Both the position numbers and the translations under genes were made by a program. A stretch of DNA of 64,000 nucleotides from Dyadobacter sp. NIV53. Its GTDB lineage: Bacteria; Bacteroidota; Bacteroidia; Cytophagales; Spirosomataceae. Below the pieces are notes generated by a model. The model did not search any database. It was not told the DNA's origin and was given only the letters and a program-made list of their open reading frames with translations. The DNA is taken from positions 4,252,001 through 4,316,000 of the forward strand of contig NZ_CP081299.1 of the NCBI RefSeq assembly GCF_019711195.1, read 5' to 3'. This document shows positions 49,470 through 58,422 of the stretch, one piece after another (positions within the stretch are counted from its first letter, which is position 1; the number at the start of each line of letters is the position of its first letter).

Positions 49470-50099
49470 GTGATAAAATTTAAAGAATTGCCTTTCGATA
49501 TTGATAATGTTTATCTGACCTCTGATACGCATTACGGCCACAGGAACATTTGCAGGTCTACCAGCTCATGGGAATATCCTCAAAATAAAGGATGCCGTAA
49601 TTTTGATTCCCTGGAAGAAATGAACAGTACAATTGTAGCCGGTATTAACGATACGGTTAACGAGAACGATCTGCTGATTCATTGCGGAGACTGGTCTTTT
49701 GGAGGCGTGGAGAACATTATCAAGCTCAGAGAATCAATTCATTGCAAGAACATCATCCTACTTCAGGGAAATCACGATCATTATTTATCACAGGATTATG
49801 TAGACAACGGCTACTTTCTGGAGTTTACCCAGATTGGCTTTTATCAGGTACAATCCTTACGTTTCGTTTGCTGCCATTATCCCATGCCGATCTGGCACCA
49901 ATCACACCACAACGTTCCGCTTTTTTATGGCCACGTTCACGGATCTTACTCAAATGTAGGTAAATCGCTGGATGTAGGAATTGATAATATTTTCAAAATG
50001 AAAGGCGAATACTGTCCCATTTCTTTAAAAGAAGCATATGAGATTTGCGAGAAAAAGGAGGCGTTTCTGGAATCACATCATAATGAGTTTGTGACGTGA
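49470..50099 (+). CDS. Calcineurin-like metallophosphoesterase
   Basis: This 209-residue cytoplasmic protein has the metal-binding motifs of the calcineurin-like family: LTSDTHYGHRNI, CGDWSFGG, LLQGNHDHY, CCHYPMPIW and YGHVHG. The GTG start at 49470 is preceded by AAGG and gives MIKFKELPFDIDNVYLTSD. It probably hydrolyses a phosphodiester or nucleotide; substrate unknown. It ends 65 bases before the tRNA-Arg remnant array. Confidence 0.9.
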   Translation: MIKFKELPFDIDNVYLTSDTHYGHRNICRSTSSWEYPQNKGCRNFDSLEEMNSTIVAGINDTVNENDLLIHCGDWSFGGVENIIKLRESIHCKNIILLQGNHDHYLSQDYVDNGYFLEFTQIGFYQVQSLRFVCCHYPMPIWHQSHHNVPLFYGHVHGSYSNVGKSLDVGIDNIFKMKGEYCPISLKEAYEICEKKEAFLESHHNEFVT

Positions 50100-50164
50100 G
50101 GAAAGATTTATTTGTAGAAATGGAAAATCCGTTAGACGATGAATTTAGCGACTTTTTTAATTTT

Positions 50165-50532
50165 CTGTTGACTTGCAGGGATTCGAACGGCAGCGGCCGA
50201 CCGTCCCAAACCTCCTCATCCGTAGTGAGGTTTATCAAAATTATAACAACAAAAAAGCACTTAACATTGCTGCTAAGTGCTTTTTCTGGTGGAGTTGTAG
50301 GGATTCGAACGGCAGCGGCCGACCGTCCCAAACCTCCTCATCCGTAGTAAGGGTTATCAAAAATTATAATAACAAAAAAGCACTTAACATTGCTGCTAAG
50401 TGCTTTTTTCTGTGGACTTGTAGGGATTCGAACGGCAGCGGCCGACCGTCCCAAACCTCCTCATCCGTAGTAAGGGTTATCAAAAATTATAATAACAAAA
50501 AAGCACTTAACATTGCTGCTAAGTGCTTTTTT
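50165..50532 (-). repeat. Tandem array of three tRNA-Arg 3' half remnants with a 16-nt T-stem insert
   Basis: Units run 50165-50285, 50286-50409 and 50410-50532 (121, 124 and 123 bp). On the minus strand each holds tRNA-Arg from the anticodon stem (CCTYACTACGGATGAGG) to the 3' end, preceded on the 5' side by an AT-rich linker and the hairpin of the neighbouring unit. The insert acggtcggccgctgcc lies between T-stem bases 52 and 53 (TGGG, insert, G-TTCGAAT). Each unit carries a GCACTTA...TAAGTGC hairpin between A and T runs (near 50251-50285, 50374-50409, 50497-50532). The 5' half of the tRNA is absent. The parent tRNA lies immediately upstream in transcription order. Confidence 0.96.
50497..50532 (-). 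terminator. Terminator after tRNA-Arg, repeated in each array unit
   Basis: GCACTTA/TAAGTGC with a ten-base loop is flanked by A6 and T6, so it can work in both directions. Near-identical copies lie at 50251-50285 and 50374-50409. Confidence 0.85.
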
Positions 50533-50535
50533 CTG

Positions 50536-50609
50536 TGGACTTGTAGGGATTCGAACCCCAAACCTCCTCATCCGTAGTGAGGTGCTCTATCCAATTGAGC
50601 TACAAATCC
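50536..50609 (-). tRNA. tRNA-Arg (ACG), parent of the adjacent remnant array
   Basis: Minus-strand acceptor GGATTTG pairs with CAAGTCC (discriminator A). The anticodon stem is CCTCA/TGAGG and loop CTACGGA gives anticodon ACG. T-arm TGGGG-TTCGAAT-CCCTA is intact and without insert. It lies at the start, in transcription order, of three partial copies. Confidence 0.96.
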
Positions 50610-50687
50610 ATTCCTTATTTGGACTGCAAAGGTAACTATCGAAATTAATTTTCGCAAACATTATTATAAAATTTATGATAATAATGT

Positions 50688-51467
50688 TTACTTCCCCTGA
50701 TAATCAGGCTTTTTCTTTTGTAAAAATGATGAAATTCCTTCTGCTGCATCGCTGCTTTTGCTGAGTTGGTCCTGATTAATTGCTTCCAGGGTTAACATTT
50801 CGTCCAGATTGGATTGGAATGATTGATTAAAAACAAGCTTTATGGCTCCAATTGCTTTGGTTGGGGCGTTGCGATAATAGGAAACAGTTTCGTTTACAGC
50901 GTGGTCCAGTTCTGCTGCCGGTACGGAGCGGTTGATCAATCCGATTTGTGATGCTTCGGCTGCAAATACACGGCGGCCAGTTGTAGCGAGTTCAAATGCT
51001 TTTGCCATACCGACTAATCTGGGCAGAAAAAAAGTGGAACCTGCATCAGGCATCAATCCGATCTGAACGAAAATCTGGCTCAGGTATGCTTCTTCGCTGG
51101 CAATAATAACATCACAAGCTAATGCAAGAGACGCACCAGCTCCGGCGGCCAAACCATTAAGCCGGCAAATTACAGGTTTGGGAATATTTCGTATTGCTGA
51201 AATCATCGGATTGTAATATTCCCTCAATGAATCGCCTGCGTTTTGACCCGATTCCCTGGTAGCCTTTAAATCTGCACCTGAACAAAATGCCTTGGTTCCT
51301 TCTCCTGTAAGCACAACCACACGTACCGTTTCGTCAGCTTCTGCGGCTTTTATGGCTTCGGTAATTTCAACAATGAGCGCTGTATTAAGCGCGTGATGGA
51401 CATTCAGCCGGTTTAAACTGATGCGAACAACACCATCTGTATTTTGAAAAAGGATATTTTGATACAT
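50688..51467 (-). CDS. Enoyl-CoA hydratase/isomerase family protein
   Basis: This 259-residue crotonase-fold protein would hydrate enoyl-CoA in fatty acid or amino acid breakdown. Oxyanion-hole motifs are FCSGADLKATRESG and NGLAAGAGASLALACDVIIASEEA. Glu in the MPDAGSTFFLPRLVG region fits the family, with one of the usual two catalytic Glu replaced by Asp. The specific substrate cannot be assigned. Confidence 0.9.
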   Translation of the reverse strand: MYQNILFQNTDGVVRISLNRLNVHHALNTALIVEITEAIKAAEADETVRVVVLTGEGTKAFCSGADLKATRESGQNAGDSLREYYNPMISAIRNIPKPVICRLNGLAAGAGASLALACDVIIASEEAYLSQIFVQIGLMPDAGSTFFLPRLVGMAKAFELATTGRRVFAAEASQIGLINRSVPAAELDHAVNETVSYYRNAPTKAIGAIKLVFNQSFQSNLDEMLTLEAINQDQLSKSSDAAEGISSFLQKKKPDYQGK

Positions 51468-51484
51468 ATTTTCAAAAAGAAAAA

Positions 51485-52198
51485 TCAGAAAAAGAAATAA
51501 ACGGCTGCATTACTAATGATAAATCCGCCTGTCAACCCGGCGATAATCTGGGCAGGCGTGTGTGCGTTTAAACGTAATCTTGCACTCATTAAAAAGCCTC
51601 CGGTTATAATGATAACAAGCAAAGGAACAAACAAGGAAGATTCATCAAATCGCATTAAAAGAGCCGAAAGCATTCCGACTGCACCACCAAAACCGGTTGC
51701 ATGGGCACTGATTTTCCAGTAGAGACTAACCAAGGCAACGAAAATCAATGATACGGTTGCACTTCCTATAATAATGGCGATCTGTGGCGCTAATTCGCTG
51801 ACTGGTTGTAGTTTCCATCCGAACAAATAAGTAGAAACAGCATATATGGTAACACAGACGAGATATGGTAATCTCCTTTCTCTCAGGTTTTCCACATGCA
51901 ACGAGCTAACGATGCCGAACCTGTGAAAATAGTAAATAATGACTGCGGGCGCTATAAATGTATTGAGTGAAATAAGAAGCAACAGACTCGCCAGCCCCGG
52001 CAATTCCAGGGCACTGACCCCAACCAGATCAGGCGTGATAACAAACAGAAGTGCAAATAAATAGGTAGTGATAATCAGCGGATGAAATACGACTGACAAA
52101 AATGTAGCGACACGGTTGTTCAAAACAGAAATGGCTTTAATCGGAAAAACAAAGTTAAACTTACAAACAAAACAGGTCAATGCCCTTGAAACGTACAA
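51485..52198 (-). CDS. PAP2-like membrane phosphatase-family protein
   Basis: This 237-residue protein has about six membrane segments. Motifs KISAHATGFGGAVGM and RLRLNAHTPAQIIAGLTGG resemble the second and third parts of the PAP2 phosphatase signature, but the first KxxxxxxRP part is less clear. The start is uncertain: the N-terminal 25 residues may be extra. It follows the hydratase gene on the same strand by 17 bases. Lipid phosphatase function is not certain. Confidence 0.75.
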   Translation of the reverse strand: MYVSRALTCFVCKFNFVFPIKAISVLNNRVATFLSVVFHPLIITTYLFALLFVITPDLVGVSALELPGLASLLLLISLNTFIAPAVIIYYFHRFGIVSSLHVENLRERRLPYLVCVTIYAVSTYLFGWKLQPVSELAPQIAIIIGSATVSLIFVALVSLYWKISAHATGFGGAVGMLSALLMRFDESSLFVPLLVIIITGGFLMSARLRLNAHTPAQIIAGLTGGFIISNAAVYFFF

Positions 52199-52218
52199 AA
52201 GTTAGTTCAGGTTTCACG

Positions 52219-52249
52219 TTAGGTTTTCGGGGTCTAATTTGTATTTTTG
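52219..52249 (+). promoter_or_regulatory. Candidate promoter for asnS
   Basis: TATTTTTG (52242-52249) matches TAnnTTTG; a TTA at 52219-52221, 20 bases upstream, is one base from the TTG -33 box. It lies about 95 bases before the start codon, between two divergent genes. Confidence 0.6.
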
Positions 52250-52343
52250 CGCGAAATAAAACAATACGTTAATAAACTGTTGAATCAGTGCTGATTACAA
52301 ATTGCTAATCGTATTAACGCGTAGCAGATAACACAATACAAAA

Positions 52344-53780
52344 ATGGGACCGTTACAGATTAAAGATTTATTGCAAGAAACTCCGGAATCACAGTCCGTT
52401 ACCCTTAAAGGCTGGGTCAGAACAAAACGTGAAAGTAAAAATGCTATTTTTATAGCACTCAATGACGGATCGACCATTAATAATATACAGGCAGTTGCCC
52501 AGCCGGGCCAGTTTTCTCCTGAATTGCTTTTAACTGTAACAACGGGTTCCTGTTTAAAAATTACAGGGAAACTCGTAGAATCCCAGGGTGCGGGGCAAAC
52601 CGTTGAGGTACAGATTGAAGATATCCATGTATATGGTACAGCTGATGCTGAGTTGTATCCATTACAGCCTAAAAAACATTCACTCGAATTTTTGCGTGAA
52701 ATCGCCCATTTGCGTCCTCGTACCAACACGTTTGGGGCGATTCTCCGGATTCGCCATACGCTGGCTTTTGCTGTGCACAAATATTTTAATGACAGAGGTT
52801 TTTTCTATTTGCATACGCCGATTATTACGGCTTCGGATGCAGAAGGAGCAGGGGAAATGTTCAGGGTTACAACACTTGACCTTGACAAATTGCCAAGAAC
52901 GGATGAAGGTGCGATCAACTTCAAAGAAGACTTTTTTGGCCGTGAAGCAAATCTGACAGTTTCGGGCCAGCTGGAAGGCGAACTAGGTGCTATGGCGCTT
53001 TCCAAAATATATACTTTCGGCCCGACTTTCCGTGCTGAAAACTCCAATACAACGCGTCACCTGGCCGAGTTCTGGATGATAGAGCCTGAAATGGCTTTCT
53101 TTGAACTGGAAGACAACATGGCGCTGGCTGAGGATTTTGTAAAAACGATCATTGGTTATGCACTGGAAAACTGTAAAGACGATCTGAATTTCCTGCAAAA
53201 CCGTCTGACGGAAGAAGAAAAAAGTAAGCCGCAGAACGAAAGGTCAATTCCACTGCTTGAAAAACTGAGCTTCGTGGTTGACAATGCTTTTGAAAAACTG
53301 ACTTACACGGAGGCGATTGAAATCCTGCTTCAGTCGAAACCTCATAAAGAGAAAAAATTCCAGTATCCGGTTGGCTGGGGAATTGATCTATCCAGTGAAC
53401 ACGAGCGCTATCTGGTAGAAAAACATTTCAAGAAACCTGTTATCCTGACCAACTATCCACGTGAGATCAAATCATTCTATATGAAACTGGATGACGATGG
53501 AAAAACGGTCCGTGCTATGGACGTTCTTTTTCCAGGTATCGGGGAAATTATCGGAGGAAGCCAGCGGGAGGATAATTACGAAAAATTACTGGAACGCGTA
53601 CACGAAGTGGGTATTGATCCGGAAACGATCTGGTGGTATCTGGAAACGCGTAAATTTGGAACAGCGCCACATTCCGGGTTTGGTTTAGGATTCGAAAGGC
53701 TGGTATTGTTCGTAACCGGCATGAGCAATATCCGAGATGTGATTCCATTCCCGCGCTATCCAAAAAGTGCAGAATTTTAA
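52344..53780 (+). CDS. asnS: Asparaginyl-tRNA synthetase
   Basis: AsnRS charges tRNA-Asn. The 478-residue protein has the N-terminal OB-fold anticodon-binding domain (VTLKGWVRTKRESKNAIFIALNDGS) and the class II core. Motif 2 is FRAENSNTTRHLAEFWMIEPEM and motif 3 is GFGLGFERLVLFVTGM. The NTTRHLAEFWMIEPE text separates it from AspRS. No defects are seen. Confidence 0.97.
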   Translation: MGPLQIKDLLQETPESQSVTLKGWVRTKRESKNAIFIALNDGSTINNIQAVAQPGQFSPELLLTVTTGSCLKITGKLVESQGAGQTVEVQIEDIHVYGTADAELYPLQPKKHSLEFLREIAHLRPRTNTFGAILRIRHTLAFAVHKYFNDRGFFYLHTPIITASDAEGAGEMFRVTTLDLDKLPRTDEGAINFKEDFFGREANLTVSGQLEGELGAMALSKIYTFGPTFRAENSNTTRHLAEFWMIEPEMAFFELEDNMALAEDFVKTIIGYALENCKDDLNFLQNRLTEEEKSKPQNERSIPLLEKLSFVVDNAFEKLTYTEAIEILLQSKPHKEKKFQYPVGWGIDLSSEHERYLVEKHFKKPVILTNYPREIKSFYMKLDDDGKTVRAMDVLFPGIGEIIGGSQREDNYEKLLERVHEVGIDPETIWWYLETRKFGTAPHSGFGLGFERLVLFVTGMSNIRDVIPFPRYPKSAEF

Positions 53781-53870
53781 TTGAAAGACAAGCAGTTACT
53801 TTTATAAAAAAGTGACGTATATGATAGTGTATTGAATTGTGGAGTTTTTAATCTTTTAAAAGCGAGCATT

Positions 53871-55001
53871 TTGAAAAGGCACTATTTAAAGTTCACGAAC
53901 AGGATCGGTTTGATATTTTTATCAACGGTCCTGTTTTTTGTTTCAGAAGTTAAAGCACAAAGCTTCCAGATCGTTTGGGGAATGAACAGAACCCTGAGCG
54001 GAGCTTCTTCCAGTATCAACTTTACACCTGCTGATGCCAGCCTTTTTGGTGCACATCCGCATAGTTTGCCTGCGGTGTTGTATTATTCACTTGGCGGTGG
54101 TGATTACGCCTATGGTACAACTTACTGGCTGGCAAGCCCGGCAGGGAAATATCTGAACTTTTCCTTTTCTGTTGGTACCTATGAATATAATCTTACTTCT
54201 GTTTCCTTTCGTGTTAGGCGGTCTCCTGACGGCCCGGCTGATATTTCGTTGCGTAGTTCGCTGGATGGCTTTACATCTAATCTGGCTACAAGTCATTTAA
54301 CAACTGCCAACATATTTTATACGGTTTCGGCACCAATGGGACTAAGAAATCTGTCCAGCGGAATAAGTTTCAGGATTTATGGTAATAATGCCAGTACTTA
54401 TCTTGGCGTCTTGTATTTTGATCAGATTGTAATAAACGGAACTGTTACCAGCACTGTACTGCCAGTAAGTCTTACCTATTTCAACGCCCGGCTGCTGGAA
54501 AAAAATGTACATCTGTCCTGGGAAACTGCCTGGGAGAAAAACAGCAAAGAATTTGTAATTGAACGCAGTACTGATTTATTTGAATTCACAAGTATTGGAA
54601 GTATAACAGCCGGCGGTGATGCAAGTGGCCGGCTGCAATATAATTTTGTGGACGACAATCCTGTGTCCGGGGTAAGTTATTACCGGATAAAAATGGTGGA
54701 TAAAGATGCTAACTATAACTATTCTGCAACCCGCGATATCATCATCCGTTCAGATTCAGATGCTTTGCAGGTTTATCCCAATCCCGTCTCAGCGAATCAG
54801 ATCAGGATTTTTAAAAATAATATTGACCCTGATGCTCTTTTACTGACTAACTTAACGGGCCAGAATATTACTTTCACGGTTGCTGATTTTGAGAGTAATT
54901 TTCTTACACTTCTGCCTGCACAACCGCTTCCCTCAGGCTTATATATCCTTTCCATATTCAAAAATGGTATCAGACAACATGCCAAAGTATTAGTTCCGTA
55001 A
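53871..55001 (+). CDS. Secreted protein with type IX secretion C-terminal domain
   Basis: This protein of about 376 residues has TTG at 53871 as a likely start (LKRHYLKFTNRIGLIFLSTVLFFVSEVKAQ gives a signal peptide). A beta-rich middle with no recognised enzyme motif is followed by LPVSLTYFNARLLEKNVHLSWETAWEKNSKEFVIERS, a common Bacteroidota pre-CTD domain, and a C-terminal domain with VYPNPVSANQIRIFKNN. It is exported and probably surface-bound or released; function unknown. Confidence 0.83.
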   Translation: MKRHYLKFTNRIGLIFLSTVLFFVSEVKAQSFQIVWGMNRTLSGASSSINFTPADASLFGAHPHSLPAVLYYSLGGGDYAYGTTYWLASPAGKYLNFSFSVGTYEYNLTSVSFRVRRSPDGPADISLRSSLDGFTSNLATSHLTTANIFYTVSAPMGLRNLSSGISFRIYGNNASTYLGVLYFDQIVINGTVTSTVLPVSLTYFNARLLEKNVHLSWETAWEKNSKEFVIERSTDLFEFTSIGSITAGGDASGRLQYNFVDDNPVSGVSYYRIKMVDKDANYNYSATRDIIIRSDSDALQVYPNPVSANQIRIFKNNIDPDALLLTNLTGQNITFTVADFESNFLTLLPAQPLPSGLYILSIFKNGIRQHAKVLVP

Positions 55002-55073
55002 AGTTTAGATGGTTTAATTTGTATGATTTTTCATTAAAATTAATCCCGACGAATTTTCGTTACCAAAGAACGT

Positions 55074-56312
55074 TTGAAAAAATTAATTGGCTTAAGGTCC
55101 ATGTTGAATAAAGTGCAGCCGAAAGTGTGGTGGGCAGTAATTGCTGTCCTCGTTATTTGTTTAGTTTCCTGGGGTTTAGTTCGAAAAAGCCATTCGGCAC
55201 CCGATGTCGTAGAAATTAAAAGGGAATTATTTAAAAAGCTCGACCCTATCCCTGTCAAAAATCCTGATGCTGCGACTGCTTTAAAAATTGCAGAATTAGA
55301 AAATATATTCCGGAAAAAGAGAAACGCCGGGTTCAATGGTAATGTCCTGATTGTGCAAAAAGGCAAGTTGCTATATCAGAATTCTTTCGGATTTGCCCAT
55401 TTGAAAGAAAAAGACTCCTTAAACATACATTCAAGGTTTCAGCTGGCTTCTTTGTCTAAGCCATTTACAGCCATAGCGATTCTTAAACTGGTTCAGGAAG
55501 GCAGAGTGAACCTGGATGATTCTGTCCAAAGATTTTTCCCTGAATTTCCTTATCATGGTGTCAAAATTGACATGCTGCTAAGTCATCGCAGCGGGCTCCC
55601 TAATTACATTTATTCGTTTCCGGACAGTGTGAGGCATGGCAAAAAATATCCTTCCAATATGGATGTAATAGACTGGTATGCCAAAGTAATACCAACGCCG
55701 GCGCGTTATAACATTCCCGGCAGGTCGTTTAATTATTGTAACACCAATTATTGTGTTCTGGCTGGTATTGTTGAAAAAGTGACCGGGGAAGGATTCGGGA
55801 ATTTTCTTCATAATCAGATTTTTGCTCCATTAGGTATGTCAGAAACTTTTCTCGTAACAGATACGTCCAGCGTAGCTGTTCAGTCCAGGACTGTCGGGCA
55901 TCAGTTTGGAAGAAGACTGGAAAAGGATTATTACGACGATGTAGTAGGGGATAAAGGATTATATTCTACTACCGGTGATATCTATCGCTTTTATAACGGG
56001 CTGATGCAGGGGCTTTTGCTTGATAAAAAATTACTGGATGAAGCTTTCAAACCCCGGAGTTTTGAACGGCATGGGATCAGGAACTATGGTTATGGTTTCC
56101 GGATGCACATCAAAGAAGACAACACACCACGCTTTTTGTATCACGGCGGCTGGTGGAAAGGATATAATACCATGCTTTGGGTTTCTCCCGAAGATGAAGC
56201 CGTAATTATTGTTTTGGGGAATTCTTATAACCGCTCCACCTACGACCTCAAAGAGATTTTGCAGGTTATTCATGGTAAGGAGAAAATAGAAGAAATTGAG
56301 AAAGACATCTAG
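55074..56312 (+). CDS. Serine hydrolase, beta-lactamase class C/esterase family
   Basis: The protein (about 412 residues) starts at TTG 55074 or ATG 55101 and has an N-terminal membrane anchor (VWWAVIAVLVICLVSWGLV). The catalytic SxxK is ASLSKPF (about residue 132), followed by YCNTNYCVLAGIVEK as the YxN motif and HGGWWKGY near the C-terminus as the third motif. This is the serine beta-lactamase/D-Ala-D-Ala carboxypeptidase-like fold. Antibiotic hydrolysis cannot be claimed from sequence. Confidence 0.87.
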   Translation: MKKLIGLRSMLNKVQPKVWWAVIAVLVICLVSWGLVRKSHSAPDVVEIKRELFKKLDPIPVKNPDAATALKIAELENIFRKKRNAGFNGNVLIVQKGKLLYQNSFGFAHLKEKDSLNIHSRFQLASLSKPFTAIAILKLVQEGRVNLDDSVQRFFPEFPYHGVKIDMLLSHRSGLPNYIYSFPDSVRHGKKYPSNMDVIDWYAKVIPTPARYNIPGRSFNYCNTNYCVLAGIVEKVTGEGFGNFLHNQIFAPLGMSETFLVTDTSSVAVQSRTVGHQFGRRLEKDYYDDVVGDKGLYSTTGDIYRFYNGLMQGLLLDKKLLDEAFKPRSFERHGIRNYGYGFRMHIKEDNTPRFLYHGGWWKGYNTMLWVSPEDEAVIIVLGNSYNRSTYDLKEILQVIHGKEKIEEIEKDI

Positions 56313-56373
56313 CTTAGTTTGAATTCGGCGGTGAATTCTGGATATTTGCCCAAATAAACGAATATTGCCTCTT

Positions 56374-58338
56374 ATGCCTGACCGCGCATACTTTTTACCT
56401 GCTTTTTTGCTCTTAGGCCTGCCATTTCTGGTTTTTCTAATGCTTTGGTCAGGAGGTAAAAGACTAAATAAGTCAGCAGGCTGGATTGGCGTAATTATTA
56501 CCGCTGCGGGACTTTTTGTAAGTGTCCTGTTTTCCGATCCTGATGTGCTGCATATCGTCAGGTTTACCTGGCTCCATATAGGAAATACGCCCATAGAAAT
56601 TTCATTCAGATTTGATACACTGACCTGTGTAATGCTGATCGTGGTTCATTTTGTCGCTTTGCTGGTTCAGATTTATTCCATTTCTTATCTGCATCATGAC
56701 GAAAACCTGCATCGTTATTTTGCATTTATACAGCTCTTTCTTTTTTCCATGATCGGCATTGTTTTGTCAGGCAGTTTGCTGGTCATGTACATATTCTGGG
56801 AACTGGTCGGGCTTTCTTCTTATTTACTGATCGGTTTCTGGTATCACAAGCCACGTCCTGTCTGGGCTGCCCAGAAAGCATTTGTACTAAACCGGATTGG
56901 TGATGCTGCATTTCTGGCGGGTATTTTAATGCTCTTTTACTATATTGGTTCTACCGACTTTGAAGTTCTTTCCGTTACAGTTGATTCTATAAGTCCCGGA
57001 ATTTTAACTGCCATTGGATTATGTTTGTTTGGAGGCTGTATGGGTAAATCTGCCCAGTTTCCGTTGTCGGGCTGGTTGCCGGATGCAATGGAAGGGCCAA
57101 CTCCGGTATCTGCATTGATCCACGCCGCAACGATGGTAGCAGCCGGGATATTTTTATTGGCCCGCATATCATTTTTACTGACTTTTGATGCAAGAATCGG
57201 AATCGCAGTTATCGGTACCATTACGATGTTGATTGGTGCAGTAAAAGCCACACAGGTTTGGGATATCAAACGGGTTCTGGCCTATTCAACTATGTCACAA
57301 TTGGGCCTGATGGTTTTAGCAGTGGGTATGGGTAGCTGGCAAACAGCATTTTTCCATCTTACAACACATGCATTTTTTAAAGCGGGTTTATTTCTTTCAG
57401 CCGGTTCTGTCATCCACGCTATTACGCCATCTGAAAATGATTCAGCCTTTGATCCGCAGGATATGCGAACAATGGGTGGTTTACGTAAGGCTCTTCCAAT
57501 TACTTTTATTTGTTTTATCATTTGTTCATCTGCATTGGCCGGGCTTCCGTTTTTTTCCGGATTTCTCTCCAAAGACGCTATCATTACTGAAAGTTTTCTC
57601 TGGGCTGCCGAACACGGACCCCTGGCTTATATTTTTCCAATAGTCACGATATTTTCTGCGGGATTGACAGCCTATTATATGACCCGGCAGGTCTGGCTGA
57701 TTTTCTTTGGAGAGAAAAGATATGGTATTTCAAAAAGCGTTCATCCGCATGAATCTCCGCTGCTAATGTATGGGCCTATGCTTTTACTGGCCGGACTTTC
57801 TGTTTTCGTATGGTTTTCTTGGAATCCCTTTAACGCAGTTTCAGGATGGTTTCCTTCATTCATTGGCCTTTCGGAATCAGCACATTTAATCTGGGTGCCT
57901 TTTGTTGCAACGGGAATTACATTCATTGCTATCTTTCTGGCTTACCGGCAGGCAACAAGTGAGAATCCGTTTGGTATTAACTGGGAAACACAAAGTACTC
58001 CGGAAATGCCAAAACAAGGTTTTTCATGGCTTCGGGAGTATTCCAATGAAAAGTATTTTCTTGTTCCGTTCAGTTTCATAGCAGACTTATCAAAACGTTT
58101 TGAAAAACATGTTATAGATGCTTTTGTAGATTTTATTGCAAAAGGCAGTGTTGTAGCTGCGCATCTGGTTAGCTGGGGGGATAGAAATGTGGTCGATGGT
58201 GGTGTGAAACTGACTGTATTTTCTATTCGTACTGCCGGACAAGCGGTTCGTGGTTTGCAGAACGGGAAAATCCAGTCATATTTTCTGGTGACAGTTGTTG
58301 GCGTGTTTTTGCTGATTTTATGGTTGGTATCTGTATAA
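56374..58338 (+). CDS. nuoL: NADH-quinone oxidoreductase subunit L
   Basis: NuoL is a proton-pumping membrane subunit of complex I. The ATG at 56374 (MPDRAYFLPAFLLLGLPF) gives 654 residues. Family signatures are FWELVGLSSYLLIGFW, WLPDAMEGPTPVSALIHAATMVAAGIFL and MIAYSTMSQ-like VLAYSTMSQLGLMVLA. The long lateral helix and C-terminal membrane segments are present. It is followed by nuoM after 84 bases; nuoK and nuoJ are not upstream. Confidence 0.95.
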   Translation: MPDRAYFLPAFLLLGLPFLVFLMLWSGGKRLNKSAGWIGVIITAAGLFVSVLFSDPDVLHIVRFTWLHIGNTPIEISFRFDTLTCVMLIVVHFVALLVQIYSISYLHHDENLHRYFAFIQLFLFSMIGIVLSGSLLVMYIFWELVGLSSYLLIGFWYHKPRPVWAAQKAFVLNRIGDAAFLAGILMLFYYIGSTDFEVLSVTVDSISPGILTAIGLCLFGGCMGKSAQFPLSGWLPDAMEGPTPVSALIHAATMVAAGIFLLARISFLLTFDARIGIAVIGTITMLIGAVKATQVWDIKRVLAYSTMSQLGLMVLAVGMGSWQTAFFHLTTHAFFKAGLFLSAGSVIHAITPSENDSAFDPQDMRTMGGLRKALPITFICFIICSSALAGLPFFSGFLSKDAIITESFLWAAEHGPLAYIFPIVTIFSAGLTAYYMTRQVWLIFFGEKRYGISKSVHPHESPLLMYGPMLLLAGLSVFVWFSWNPFNAVSGWFPSFIGLSESAHLIWVPFVATGITFIAIFLAYRQATSENPFGINWETQSTPEMPKQGFSWLREYSNEKYFLVPFSFIADLSKRFEKHVIDAFVDFIAKGSVVAAHLVSWGDRNVVDGGVKLTVFSIRTAGQAVRGLQNGKIQSYFLVTVVGVFLLILWLVSV

Positions 58339-58422
58339 AAGGTTTAAAAATTTATAAAATTTCAAAGTTAGCTAATTGCCATTCATTTTACGGTTTGTGC
58401 CAAAAGCTGAAAGTTCCTCATA

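Noticed and set aside
50173..50577. Open frame of 134 residues across the tRNA-Arg array
   Set aside because: It is antisense to tRNA-Arg copies and has no start context, signal or family. The repeats mirror the DNA units.
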